A stretch of 64,000 nucleotides of DNA from Tethya wilhelma. Taxonomy: Eukaryota > Porifera > Demospongiae > Tethyida > Tethyidae. The DNA is taken from contig CAXIPT010000001.1 in the NCBI GenBank assembly GCA_964030475.1, forward strand, positions 17,032,269-17,096,268. The letters run 5' to 3'. The position numbers and the translations under genes are program-made. This document shows, piece by piece, positions 43,567 to 58,242 of the stretch (within the stretch, counting starts at the first letter, position 1; each line of letters starts with the position of its first letter). Below the pieces are notes generated by a model, which made no database searches, was not told the DNA's origin, and worked only from the letters and a program-made list of their open reading frames with translations.

Positions 43567-46500
43567 ATGTTTACCACTCCACAACACTCTGGTCGTTCGT
43601 CTTTGGGTGGTAGAACGCCTCTAAGTAGCACTTTCCTTGGTAGGAGAAGCTTACAACCAACTCCAAAGGGCACTCCTAGCGTTGCTACAAGGTAGAATAT
43701 TTTGTTTCTGCTCAAATAGATAATAATATAATAATATAATAATATAGTAATTTTATATATGCTACCGGGGTGTCTATCTGTTCTAGATCTGCAAGAGCTG
43801 AGAGCATTTTGGAAGAATCAGAGAGGCATGTAGTGAAAGAGCTCAACTATCCTGTACCAGTGCAAGTGCAGGAGGCCCTCAGAACCAACCTGAAAAGTAA
43901 CTATCTTAAAGATTGGGTGGGGGATACTGGTTTTACGTTATCATGTATTCTGTATGCAGCTGCCAGTGTCAGCTTACATGAGTCTGGTTGGGCGTGGTTG
44001 GTTGTGGGCACAAGATTGCTGCTGTGGAGATATTCAGCGCACCAGCTTGCTGTAAGCAACAGACACCGTATAGAGGGAAAGTTCTTTTGTGGATTAGCTG
44101 TGAGATGCCCATACATATGTATGGTACAGAGAATTTTGTGGATGGATTATGATCCGCAAAAATTGTAAAAGTTAAACCCCATAAAACTTACCCACTGTAC
44201 GGTATATCACACAACAACAGTTGATGCATTTATATGTATACATATTTGATCGTTGTTGTAATTACAGGTTCAGTGTTACCAGCTCTCTCTAAGCGACAGT
44301 GTTGGATGGCACTCTGATCTCATCGCTATTTGCCCTCCCACCTCAGACACACAGTAATCAAACCGTACTTACAATACCATAGATCGGGAGATTTTCGCCG
44401 CTATCAATTTTCGCTTGTATAAATTTTTGCACTTTGATCGATTAGGTAAAATATACCGTATAGCGGGTAAACTTGGCGAGAATTAAATTTGCCAAATTGG
44501 CGAATTATTCTTCAAATTGCAAATCGCCAAACAGTTTAATACGCACGTGCGCCCATATAAACTATGCAGCGTACGGAATTGAATCGTCAAATTAAAAATC
44601 GCCAATAATCCCAAAATGGGAATTCGCCAAATTTTAAGCCCACCAAATTTACCCGCTATACGGTATGTTTAACATTTTCGGCCGTTTAATTTTCACCACT
44701 TGCACACGTAGCAAAAATTTTTTAATGACGACAATTTCCCAATCTACAATACTTAGAATACCATACGTTGGGAAACTTTTCATGCATGTGAATAAGTAAA
44801 AAATTTTAGCAGTGAAAATTTCAATGGTAATTAAGTTCTTCTCCAACTAGGCTTCATTGCCTCCATTTTTCCCATGCAGGTTGTCCCTGGTAGCCTGCTC
44901 TCCTCGTGGGCTTGTCTGTTATTGGAGTAATGTGTTGAGAGATGTCTCCGTGAGTGCAGAGGGTGTGGTTGGTTGAGACTGGAGGGGGTGTGGTCTTCTC
45001 TGTGAGCTCACTGCCTGGAGAGACCGGATGTTTAGTAGCCACGAGTAACTCGACTCTGTTTCTCATCTCACTCGCCTCCTCAGTTAGTGATACAATAGAG
45101 ATGCACCTTGCCTGCATGTTTCTGCTAATGCACACATAATATAGGTTCTAGCATGTCATGTCCTCAAAGACCAAAGGTTGCCTTCCCAGTTGGACTAGAG
45201 AAAATAGAACTTAAAGCTAGTAGGGGTTAGCCTCACGCTCTCTTCGCCTCCCTATTTTTCGAGGAGGGAGGGGCCTGGGTACAAGGCTAGGTACGGGTGG
45301 TTGCTTTAAATGCTGGATTACATTGTTAGTATTATTTTTTAACTCTAGCTATTGTTACTAATTCTTGTCACATTTTAGTCTGGGCTGTTGATCCGCCAGT
45401 TGCAGCCTCCTCACGGTGTGCTCTCTGGATTTAGCCGTCGTGTTAGCTCGCTGTTCTTTGGAGCCGAGGAAAGCGGAGAGCAGGAGCTGAAGAGAGTGTG
45501 TGTCGCCTCGCTGGGGAGAGCCACGTGTGCTGCATTCATCCTCACCAGCTCCAACTTGAGAAAGTGGAATGTGAATCCTTCTGGGGAAGAGGTGGGTTGT
45601 GGTGTCCCCTTACTGTAGGTTAGGATGGAAGTTAGACCTTTGCTCGATGTAATGATTGCTAAAGTGTGCTGTTTATGGTACATTCTGACAAAAATATGTG
45701 TAGTTTATTAACCTGCTGCAGAAACATTGCCAGAAATACATACTCTGGCCCCTTTCTTTTCTTTCAGTTGCTCTATGATGTTGAGTTAGTCCCACTTGTG
45801 AAATCAGCCGTCCTTGACAACAGTTGGCTGGACAGCAGTGCCACTCAGGATGACATTGATGTGTGGATCGTTGACATGCAGTTGAGTGGAGGGAGTGTGG
45901 CTGTGCTCTTTGCCCTGCACTGCCAAGGAACACCTACTGCTGAGCATGGAATTGGTTAGCATTCTTTAAAGTAGCTAAATGTGTTATTGTTGGAATTTTT
46001 GAAAGAAAGTGAGTGCTCCATGTATCAAAAGAAAGTACTGAAAGGATTGGAGTTTTGGCTAGTTACTGAATTGGATGCTTTTATGCGTGTCTATCGTATG
46101 GTTTATATTTTATGTATGTATGTGTACAGCTCTCATTAAGAGTACTGTGGATGCAACTCCACTCACTGTGGATGGTGTGTTGAGACTGCAGCACAGTGTT
46201 AAATATCCAGTGAGTGAACTCAATGTGTGCATGTTAATGAGCTCCTAACATAAATTTTAAGTAGCCTTCTTACCGATTTTTGCTCTGCGTATTAAATTTT
46301 ACGAAAGGGAGAAGGCCTGGTGATGTGTCTGCATTGTAAGTGATATGATGTACATATGTAATTGTATAGGCTGGACAAGAGCACCTGTTGTCTGAGTACT
46401 GCCTTCATGGTTCACCGCTGACCACTGCCATTATGATGCATGATAAAAATACAGTGCTGCTTACGGACAGTAAGTACACTTTACACAACCACTTGTACAC

Positions 46501-48826
46501 CATTTCACATGTGTATACGATCTAGTGGAAGTCACACATACATACACAATGTAATGTCATTGGTGTCTTTTTTGTTGTTGTTGTTACAGTAAGAAGTAAC
46601 AGTGTTGAAAGTGCAGACCTGGTCAAGTTTCCACAGCCCAATTGTATCCTGGGCTCTGGCTCTCTGAGTGCCAGTTTGTTGTTCTTCACTCTCACCCACG
46701 GCATTGTGACCATCTCCCAGTCCTCCCCCTCCACTGGGACCACGGCCCCCGCCAGCCTCGCTACTCCAAGGTAGAGAGAGAGAGAGAGGCTGCAACTTGT
46801 AGACCCATTCTCAGGCACTTTCCTTCCTTTATACAATCAATTGAGGGCGAGAGCTAGTCTAGGTCATGTTTGAAGTTACTGCTAAGAAGCATTCTAGCAA
46901 ATACCTACTCACTCACTCACTCAAATACCTCTTCTTAGGCTAAGACTACGAAGCTTTGGTAAAAACTTTTTTAGTTCCCCTGCTTAGCACATGTTGGGAA
47001 CACTTTCATTGGGTTCAGAAGTTCAAAATCACACAGCTGTACTGTACCACAGTTGTCTATACACTTCCATTGTATATAACTAACCCCATACCTATTTATA
47101 TATAGGCACCATTCCTTATTAGTGCCCACCCCTACTGTGACTCCTAGCCATCCCCTGATGTCCTCGCCCTACTCCACACCCTCTCTGGCAATAGCTGAGG
47201 CAAGCAGCGATGCCGTTGAAGCCATCAAGAATGCCTTCTCCTTGTACCTCGAAGGAAACATGGTGGAGGCGTGCTCCACGTGTGAGCACTTCTTTCCTCT
47301 GCAGTCGTTTGCAACAAGGCTCGACACCCAGGGAGACCTGGCCATGGTCTCTCTCAGTCACATGGTGCTGGATGACCCTCCACCCACCGTCGATCCCGAT
47401 AGCCCGGGGGGTGGAGGCTCGCTCATACTGATCTATCGTCTTGAAGAGAAGTTCCAAGCTCACGCACGCTACGTTCAGTTTCTCGTCGATGTTGGGATGA
47501 TGGATCGTTTGACGTGTGTGCGTGTGCGTGGACGACCCATGCCCACGAGACTGGTCCTCTGTGAGCATGCAGAGAAGATCCAAGCTGCCATCACACTGAG
47601 GAGGATGCATAATCCGTGAGTTGAAGTGTCAACAGGTTCAGAGGGAAGGGTTTGAGTTTGTGAAGGTGCCACTTGTTTATTATTTCTAGTTTGCTTTGTT
47701 TCTTTGTTTGATTGTTTCAGTTATTGTGTTCATTCGTGAAGTGTACATAGATAGGGAAATTTTTGCCACTAGTGTGAGTAGCAAAAATTATACATGCAAA
47801 GAATTAAAAGTATGGCAATCTTTACTGAATTGATCAAAATGATGAAATTACACGACATTTTTAGCTGTGAAATTTTCGGATCTACGCTATATCTTATCAT
47901 CTTTGCGCTTGTCTTCACCCAGTGTTGTTGATCAGGCTGTGAAGGTGGTCCTTCAGAGACGCCCGCCTTCCCCTCATCTCACTCTCTCCAAGAACGATGT
48001 CTTTTATACTCATCTCTCAAAACTTGAAGACATCTTTCCTTCTTTACTGGCCTGCCAAGAAGAGGCTCTCCACAGCATGGAGTCACCCCAGGAAAGGTAC
48101 AGATGCATTTTTGGGTTCTTAGTTGTTACAGTGAAGCAGTGATAAGTTTAAGACTTCCAAAGTAGAGCTGCCATCTCTATACGTACATGTCAAGGAGAAA
48201 GGATGTGTAGATCAGTAGACCAGTATTCTGTATTTACCATATGGCGATATTTTTTCATTGCAGAGTAAAACTGTTTGGACGTTTATCAAACACTTCTGCA
48301 TTATAATGTTTGTGAATGAGCAGTGGGATACGCATGCGTATTTATATACGTTGCAGAGAATTTTAAAGATAAAACTTTTGCAATGGACACTCCAATTGCG
48401 ATCTTTGAAAGTTTTACTCTGTGAAGTTCCTCACTTCCTCACTATATGTTGATCTTGGTTGTAGGGTGGAGCTGGTTATGAATGTGTCATCCTTGCTGGA
48501 GTCGAGTCTACGTGATGCTGTGGTGTATCGTCAGTCGAAGGGATCGCTGTACCAAGGCTCTTCCTCTTCAGATGAGAGTGGTGGCCCTGAGTTTGTGGCA
48601 TGGACAGCTAGTGAAGGAGAGAGGGGAATTAGACGCTGCATCTCAGAGCAGGTATTAATTACACATGGTCTCTCAGTGCCTGTTTGGATGGTTGTTTTAG
48701 TTGAGATATTTCTTCTGGTGTGATTTGTCCACAGTTGCAAATGATTGAAGAGGTTGGTGTTCATGAAGCACAGAGACAACAGGTTGGTTGACCGTAATCC
48801 TTCATCCATTCATTCAATGTTGTTGT

Positions 48827-48881
<55 letters not shown>

Positions 48882-49072
48882 NGCAACACAAAATATCGCG
48901 AGAGAATTTTCAATCTCTCTGCCCATCTTGGCCAGGTCTTCCCAGTCTGTGCACTCCTCAGGGTCAAAGGTCGTTGCTGGGAGCCCGTATCTTGTTGCTT
49001 CTTTGGATAATCTTGTGGCAAATTCTTCGGCTGTTCCTGTTTGTGAGCCATAGAACACCACAACCTTCTTGT

Positions 49073-49168
<96 letters not shown>

Positions 49169-50956
49169 GGATCAACGTGAACTATGGAGTGCCTATTTCA
49201 GTCTCAGTGATCTACTGTTTGATGGATATTCATCACAGCTGTCCTCTCTGGAGTGAGTTAGTAGAGGTCTAATCGATAATGGTTATCACTTTAAGACCTT
49301 AACTTAATATGTGCTTAATTGATAGGGGCCTACCCGCTATGAAGAGCAGATTAAATGAAGTGAGAAAGAAGTTTGAAGCAGTCAGAAGAAGATTTCTCAC
49401 TCCTCTTTGTAAGTTTATACAGTCACCTCTCTGTAGTCTTGAGCCAAGTTTGAAAGTGTCTATTTTCTAATCCAGTGGAACATGAACAGCTGCAACATGT
49501 TTCTGAACTGGCAGAGAAATACGGAGACTTTCCCATCTTGATCAGGCTGTGTGAGGGGCTCAACAACAAGATGAAACTCAAGGAGTATATGAGCCGTTTT
49601 GCAGCTCAGGTATTTGAACATTGGATTAAAATGTCAAGTATAGTTTTAGCAGTACATTCTAGCTGTTATTGATGGCTGATTAATATGTGTGTGCATATAG
49701 GTTTATTTTGTTTTGTTGTTGTTTTTAAGGGATTTTCAGACTTTCTCTTCAAGTACTACCTTGATCAAGGGAAATTTCACAAGCTATTGTCCTTTTCAGT
49801 TGACTTTCCTCAAGAATTAGCAGCCTTCCTTGAGCCTCATGACAACCTCAGCTGGCTACATCACATCAACGTGCAGGACTATTTCAAGGTGATCACATCA
49901 GAGCATGCCGTGGTTCCAAATTTCATGATATGAATTTCTTGTGATTTTGTAATGTTACTCACAGTCATGTGTTCATGCATGATATCTTCAGGCTCACAAG
50001 GTTCTTCTTGAAATGGCCTCAAAAGAGGCACAGTATGTGGGGAAAAGGAAAGTAAGTCTCTCAATCTCCATTGTGTGTATAGTGTGTCAACTTGGTTGGT
50101 GTTCTTTGTTTCCAATTCTCTCAGACTTTGTTGAGTTTAAGTAAACTGTCAGCTCTGGCTTCTGGTGCAAGGCCAGAGACAGTTCATGGCATTGATACTG
50201 AGCTCCAGTACATTGGATACCAGCAGAACATACCCAAAGAAGCACTTGAAGTATGTATCATAATGTTTATCTTTTTCATTTTTCTTTCTTTTTTTTTACC
50301 CCTTTCTTTTTCTTTTTTTTTTCTTCTTTTTTCTTTTTTTCTTTCTTTTTGATATTTTGTATGTGTGGCATACAGGCTGATGATGGTGATCCTGACACTA
50401 TACCGCTGCTTACTCCACAGAAGATGGTCGAGGTATGTACAAATGTTTGAAGTTGCTCCTTATCTTTTGTTTTTGTGGTCATGCAATGTTTCTTCTTGGT
50501 GTGTCATTGTAGCTGTACGTTGGTGAGAGAAACCCCAACAGTGATGTGCGTGATTTCTTTGCAGCACTTGAATTTATCGACTTCATTCACAAAGTAAGGG
50601 AATTGGCACAGATAGTTTTTTTCCCCTAAACTTCCTAATACTCTAGGCTTTTTACTATGTTATGATTTCTATGTAGGAAGAAAACCACTCTGAAATTGAA
50701 GAACTACGAGTTTATATTTGGGGACAAGCAGTACTAAAGGATGAGTGAGTTCAACTACTGCACACCGTACCACTGATCTGCAGTATTTATTGTGTTCTGT
50801 TTTTTGTGTACATGTAGTTGGACTCAACTGTCAACTGATGACCCATTGAATGAACTTCAGAAGACATTTTTCTTCAAGATTGTTGAAGAGGCGTTTAAAA
50901 ATGGTACACTAAAAATGTGAATTGCAGCCACATGATTGGAGTAAATGGATTCATCG

Positions 50957-51011
<55 letters not shown>

Positions 51012-51172
51012 ATATTGACATGATGAGGCTTCTTCCTAGTCTACCCTCATTGATTTCATGCCCTCAACTTGTGGAGACTGGTCTGCATCTTGAGCCTGGC
51101 TTTCAGTTTCTGATGAAGGCTGGCTATGAACAGGTAGAGAGGGTCCAGAGCCTCTCGGCTGCCAGCCACTGA
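43567..51172 (+). CDS. NUP133: Nucleoporin NUP133
   Basis: Scaffold nucleoporin of the Y (NUP107-160) complex. It has about 24 exons. The N-terminus is Ser/Thr/Arg-rich (SGRSSLGGRTPLSSTFLGRR). The beta-propeller begins HVVKELNYPVPVQVQEALRT and includes SGWAWLVVGTRLLLWRY, VGWHSDLIAICPP, ACSPRGLVCYWS and SGFSRRVSSLFFGAEES. The helical half has RGRPMPTRLVLCEHAEKIQA (vertebrate [20 protein letters not shown]), EFVAWTASEGERGIRRCISE, LAEKYGDFPILIRLCEGLNN, GFSDFLFKYYLDQGK and LEPHDNLSWLHHINVQDY. It ends FLMKAGYEQVERVQ. One exon near 44950-44975 carries an apparent frameshift. Introns contain nested TIR elements (44375-44835), another near 47742, and an alien P450-reductase exon (48884-49073). Confidence 0.92.
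44375..44752. mobile_element. Small TIR element, host of a nested insertion
   Basis: The left end TACCATAGATCGGGAGATTT and the right-end complement GTATTGTAGATTGGGAAATT match with a few changes. The middle is interrupted by the element at 44454-44665. A further related stretch (ATACCATACGTTGGGAAA) starts at 44759. Confidence 0.55.
44454..44665. mobile_element. Small TIR element nested in another
   Basis: The ends TACCGTATAGCGGGTAAA (44454) and TTTACCCGCTATACGGTA (44665) are perfect complements and continue with 1-2 mismatches. 212 bp, non-coding. The interior is rich in AATTCGCC/GGCGAATT. Confidence 0.75.
47742..47893. mobile_element. Probable small TIR element in NUP133 intron
   Basis: ATAGATAGGGAAATTTTTGC at the left resembles the complement of the right end (GATATAGCGTAGATCCGAAA). 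The style is like that of the 44375 family. Weak ends. Confidence 0.4.
48831..48881. repeat. (GT)n microsatellite ending at a single N
   Basis: TG run in a NUP133 intron that stops at the N at 48882. Confidence 0.95.
48884..49073 (-). other. Isolated exon of NADPH-cytochrome P450 reductase (POR)
   Basis: The minus strand reads NKKVVVFYGSQTGTAEEFAT then RLSKEATRYGLPATTFDPEE and REIENSLAIFCVA. This is the FMN-binding loop exon of POR, with GSQTGTAEEFA the flavodoxin signature. A good acceptor (CACATAG) precedes it. The reading stops at the single N, where homologues continue ATYGEGDP. No other POR exon is visible in the window. It is most likely an assembly insertion; a transposed or retained exon is the alternative. 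Confidence 0.8.
49077..49166. repeat. (GT)n microsatellite before NUP133 acceptor
   Basis: TG run ending in GTGTATAG, then the exon DQRELWSAYFS. Confidence 0.95.
50960..51010. repeat. (CT)n microsatellite as NUP133 acceptor tract
   Basis: CT run ending CTCTCAG immediately before the exon DIDMMRLLPSL, so it serves as the polypyrimidine tract of the last intron. Confidence 0.9.
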
Positions 51173-51358
51173 GGAATATATTTACTGATTATTATTATTG
51201 AAACAATTATACATTTACAGTAACTTACTACTATGTAAGATCATTGAAAACATCTTGTTTGTAAATAATAATATCCTCATGAAATAATAATAACAAACTA
51301 TTGTAAAAATTTTAAAAAGTTTCTTGTATATTTACAAAGTCTGTTGTATGTGTGGTTG

Positions 51359-52302
51359 TCAGAGTCCCAGTTTTGTTTTCTTGAAATGTTGAAACCACAG
51401 CAGTCCAAAACACAGACCTGCAGACCTAGCCTTTTCCGTGTCAAAGATCATCTCCATTGCTTCGTTCAGCGGTACCTGGACCACGTCTATCATCTCCCCC
51501 TCCTGTTTGTCCCCTCCCCCGTGATGGACGTGCATGTCTTCCGTCACCTCGCAGTAGAACATGGTCTGGTGACTGCCAGCGTGGCCCAAACTGGAATAGT
51601 AGGAATTTATGGGCTCTAGGTTAGCAACGGGAACGTCGTATCCAGTCTCTTCCAAAACCTCTTCCTTTGCAATCTGTGCCAGAGGGACCTTCTTGTCAAT
51701 AATACCAGCACACAGTTCGTAGGTGCAGCCCAGTGAGCCGGGACCGTAGCCAGTCGAGTTGGAAGCCTTGCCATTTGAGGATGATGATGATGAAGATGGA
51801 GGAGGAGGGGAAGTGGCTATCTTTTTAGCAGGTGGTGGTTGTGTCTCTGCACTGTTGCCATCACTGCTCTCGGTCTGTGTGGCTAATGGTTTCTGACTGA
51901 GAGAAGTTGTGAATACTTCAGAATGCTCCCACAAGTGACGATGTTTAGACATGTATACAGCTGTAGAATTAATTTTGTTATTATGGCACAGTCAAGCAAA
52001 CAGGAAAGGATTTGTTGAATTAGTGCATACCTGGTCGAAACTGTCTGACTAGCACAAAGGTGTTCTTGGTTCTATTGAAGATCACTACTGCAACACTGTC
52101 GTGGATCTTAGTGCAGTCCCACAACCTCTCTATGCCATCCTGCAAGAGACAGTATGGTAACAGGATGTACTATAATTTTACTACAGTTGTAAACTGACCT
52201 GATTTGTGTTATTGTGCTTACCTGAGAGTACTTCACCCTATACGGTTGCACAAACCTCGATTTAGTGCATGGTACTACAGAAACACCAGAAATCTTGTCC
52301 AT
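51359..52302 (-). CDS. NUDT14: UDP-sugar pyrophosphatase (NUDT14-like Nudix hydrolase)
   Basis: Hydrolyses UDP-glucose and ADP-ribose. The first coding exon from ATG 52302 gives MDKISGVSVVPCTKSRFVQP (vertebrate MERIEGASVGRC). The in-frame ATG 52314 is possible, and a 5' UTR intron is likely. Exon 2 gives RLWDCTKIHDSVAVVIFNRT and FVLVRQFRPAVY. Exon 3 gives a Ser/Pro-rich insert (about 30 residues, with a run of Ser) and then the Nudix region YELCAGIIDKKVPLAQIAKE followed by EVLEETGYDV, with EExG intact. SHQTMFYCEVTEDMHVHHGG and GEMIDVVQVPL follow. Tail-to-tail with NUP133, head-to-head with YY1. Confidence 0.9.
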
Positions 52303-52469
52303 GATTATTCTCATAGATGAACTGGATAGAAAACGATGTAAACTTGGGAGCATAATTCTATTTAATGCACAGCAACTTACCGACGTCATTGCAATTCCCA
52401 TTGTATTCTTCTCCGTATACTGACCGGATTCTCACGGTTTTTTTAAAAGTTGGCAGCCATTTCTTCAAG
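52303..52469. promoter_or_regulatory. Bidirectional promoter NUDT14/YY1
   Basis: 167 bp between divergent ATGs. It includes TGACGTCA-like sequence (CGACGTCATTG near 52381) and AAGATGGC at the YY1 start (52467), itself a YY1-type site. Confidence 0.55.
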
Positions 52470-54979
<2,510 letters not shown>

Positions 54980-55053
54980 CATGACAGTCTTGTTAGTCTA
55001 TATAACTCACCTTTTTTTTTTCTCCTCACCATTGACCTTGTGTCTGAGNTTTT

Positions 55054-55096
<43 letters not shown>

Positions 55097-55538
55097 CCCG
55101 TGTTTAAAGTGTTGTACATTGTCTTAATTATGTACACCATTATTGTATTAATAATTATATGATTATAGTTTTCTTGCAGATTCACAATAATTTATTATTG
55201 TCACGATCTATTACTACAAATGTCATGCACTCAAGATATGATGTTCCTGTTATATATATTGACGTCCTGACGACAAGACAAAAATGTATGGTTTTATATA
55301 ATACAAACGTCTATTATTATTATTATTAATGTGACAATTAAATTCTATTAATTGATTGATCCATGGTATATACATGTACAATTAAAACAGCAGGAATAAT
55401 AAATGAGCCAAGTACAGTACATTGTATAAGTTAACAGCTAACTAGTGCTAGCTGGTGCAGCTCACAAAACCAACATACAGCTATAGAGCTCTATTATACA
55501 AAACATGATTGCAAGTGGTATAGGACTGACTAGACTGG
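54980..55538. other. YY1/TIMM50 3'-3' spacer with poly-T and single N
   Basis: Contains an N at 55049 and a T run to about 55096. The rest is AT-rich. No gene seen. Confidence 0.7.
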
Positions 55539-56984
55539 CTACTTCCAACCAATCCAGCTGCCTATCCACTCAGTCCAGGATTGGTCAGCTGCTGGAGTGG
55601 CACTACTGTCTATGTCTTGAGGTTGAGAGGAGGGAGGAAGCTGCTCTGAGGGCAGGGAGGAGGATGAGGAGGGGGGTGGGCTAGAAGACACCTGGAGGAC
55701 GAGAGAGGGATTACTGTAGCCTCATTCCCAGGCAAGCTCCCTGTCCATGAGTCCACACCCACTAGAAATTAAGCGCGAGAGAAAGGAGCACACTTCCATT
55801 TCATTTCCGGAAAGGGAACAAGGCTAGGATTGTTGCTACTACTGGAAACAGAAATGGGTTTCCTATAGACCACTTGCAATACATAAACATGTCACTTTGT
55901 ATGGCAAAAATGTAAAGAGCAATACAGAGAAACAGGGAGCTATCATTTACTTCCGTATGGCAAAAATACTCTAGTATCACTTCTGGCTTTGATGACGTCA
56001 ATTGCAAGAGCTCTATTGTGAAAGTTGACATGATTGTGTTAGACCTCAAACAACACCTAGCTATATCGCTTTTCACTTCATTGTTACTAGTTATTGGTGG
56101 GTGTCAAACTTTCACAATCTATGGATTTTCACATCTTATAGTATTGCATGACGGTTTGTGCTCACCTTAGGCTCCGCCCCACCTCCTAGCCATCCTCCAA
56201 GACGGCCAAACGAGAACGTAGAAATGGGTCCTCCACTTCCACGACGAGCCATCTGTTGACTCTGTCTCTCTTCCTCCTCTTGGAGCTGGGCCTGACGGAC
56301 CTTGAACGTCTCAAGGATGTTCTTTTCTCCTCCTTGTTGCTTATAGAAGTCAAGCACGGGACGAATATCGTCCACCTCGTTGATAGCAATAGCTGTAAAG
56401 TCAGTGGAAGGAAGGAAGCAAGAATCATCAATAAACATAGACCTCAAAACAGATCACAAACCAATAGTGTACTTTATCATGTCCTTTATTTATTTATTAT
56501 TATGAAATGTGAAGTAGAGTACAGCTGCATAGCCCACTCATATAAACTTGTTCACAAGAGGAACACTAGTTGGATACAATTGTAAGAAACCACACCATTA
56601 AAATTTAATAAAAAGTGTGAAAACAACCCGAACAAACTTTGTAGGAAAGGTATAAGATCCAACAGTGTTCTGTCAGTAATGTCTCCAGTCCACTTGTCAA
56701 GGATGATGCTATTCTCTGGCTGGTACTGCACGGACTTTGGATTAGTGTCCACCACGATCACTTTGGTTATGGGACGGTTCAGTTTGCTCAAATCCTACAG
56801 GTGTACAACAGGAACAAGATGGATTGATGGTAGCACATACGGCAGTTGGGCATTTCACTCACTGTGATCAGGCAGTTGACTTACTTTAATGTGTTCGCCT
56901 TTAATGTACTGGGTGGAGTCTCTGTAGAGTTTGTAGATGATTAGACCTTGTGGGTCCATTGCATTTACTATTGAGCTACCACTC

Positions 56985-57035
<51 letters not shown>

Positions 57036-58035
57036 ATATTTCCAGCTGTACACTATAATGCTTGTGACTCACAAGAGCATTCTCTGTGGTGAACAAAACA
57101 ATCTCATAGAAATCAAAAAGTCGCATGAGCAGTGCATCCACTCCAGGTCTCTTCTGGTACTTCCAACCAACACCTCTCTGAGTTGCAATAGCAAACAGTC
57201 ACTAATGGCCTCAAACTATATCTAATTCACACATATAGGGAATGACTGGGAGAGAGCCTTGTTTCAGCAGTTTGATAGCACTAAGCACACACACCAGCCA
57301 TTAGCTACCATCAGTGCAACCTACCTCATATTCAGTATGTATTAAAACATCGTTGAGTTCAAGAACTAGTGTGTAAGGTCGCTGGTATTGGGGCGGTAGC
57401 AAGTCAGGTAGAAGCTTATCTCGGGAAGGATCTGCAAAAGACTACCAGTTGAAAAAAACAATGCAATTATACAGTTTGTTTTTTTTCTTCTTTGTTATCT
57501 GCAGTACGGTGATTAGACAAACCTTTCTAAAGTCTTTCACTGTATCCCGAGCTCTCAACAGATACGCCTTGACAATGTTTTCTAAAATCAATGCAAAAAA
57601 TTGTCATCCCTGCGGAGCATTCAGATTGCAACCTCTTACCATCTGCATACTTATCAGGCTCCTGTGTGAAGGTGCATGGCATATATATACGCACATGGGT
57701 GAATACAGTGTGTGTACAAAATGTATGGCATTTCAGACATTACGTACCGATAGCTCAAGACCTTCGATTTCTTCTTCAGGTCTTCCTATATCAATCAGAC
57801 ATTACAACACATGCAATCACTCGAAAAGTATGAAAGCAGAGACTTCCAATAATTGCCCACCTAGTAAATAAATCCCCACACCAGTCAGTGTTGTGGTCAC
57901 CCCGGCAAGTGCTAGCCATGCCTGACCTGACGGACCCTTCTTAGCTTTAGGTCTCACATAGTACGAGGCAGCTCCTCTGTGGGACACTCGCGGGCGATAC
58001 GAGAAGAGTCTTCTGCAGCACCTGGCAGCAGACAT
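55539..58035 (-). CDS. TIMM50: Mitochondrial import receptor TIMM50
   Basis: Inner-membrane subunit of TIM23 that receives presequences in the intermembrane space. From ATG 58035 the Arg-rich presequence [20 protein letters not shown] is followed by a transmembrane stretch ([20 protein letters not shown]). The FCP1-like domain is [88 protein letters not shown] and [20 protein letters not shown]. The phosphatase DxDxT motif is ELNDV, so it is inactive, as in vertebrate TIMM50. The last exon is a Ser/Pro-rich tail ending [12 protein letters not shown], a probable amphipathic end not seen in the human protein. It lies 208 bp from the next minus-strand gene. Confidence 0.92.
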
Positions 58036-58242
58036 GATCAGCCAAGGCCACGTGGTTGAGTTAGGTTTAAAGGTCAAACAGAGGTCAAGAAAGGTCAATT
58101 CACATAAATGGGTGTGGCACATATACCATACAAGTGGGAGTGGCATGGGTGTAGCAAAAGATTGTGATGAGTGGTATAAAAAAAAAATGGCAAAAAAACT
58201 TGGTAGACACAATACACAATAACACACACAAAAATTAACACA

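Noticed and set aside
47119..47610. 163-codon minus-strand frame opposite a NUP133 exon
   Set aside because: Shadow frame; the plus strand carries the clear NUP133 match.
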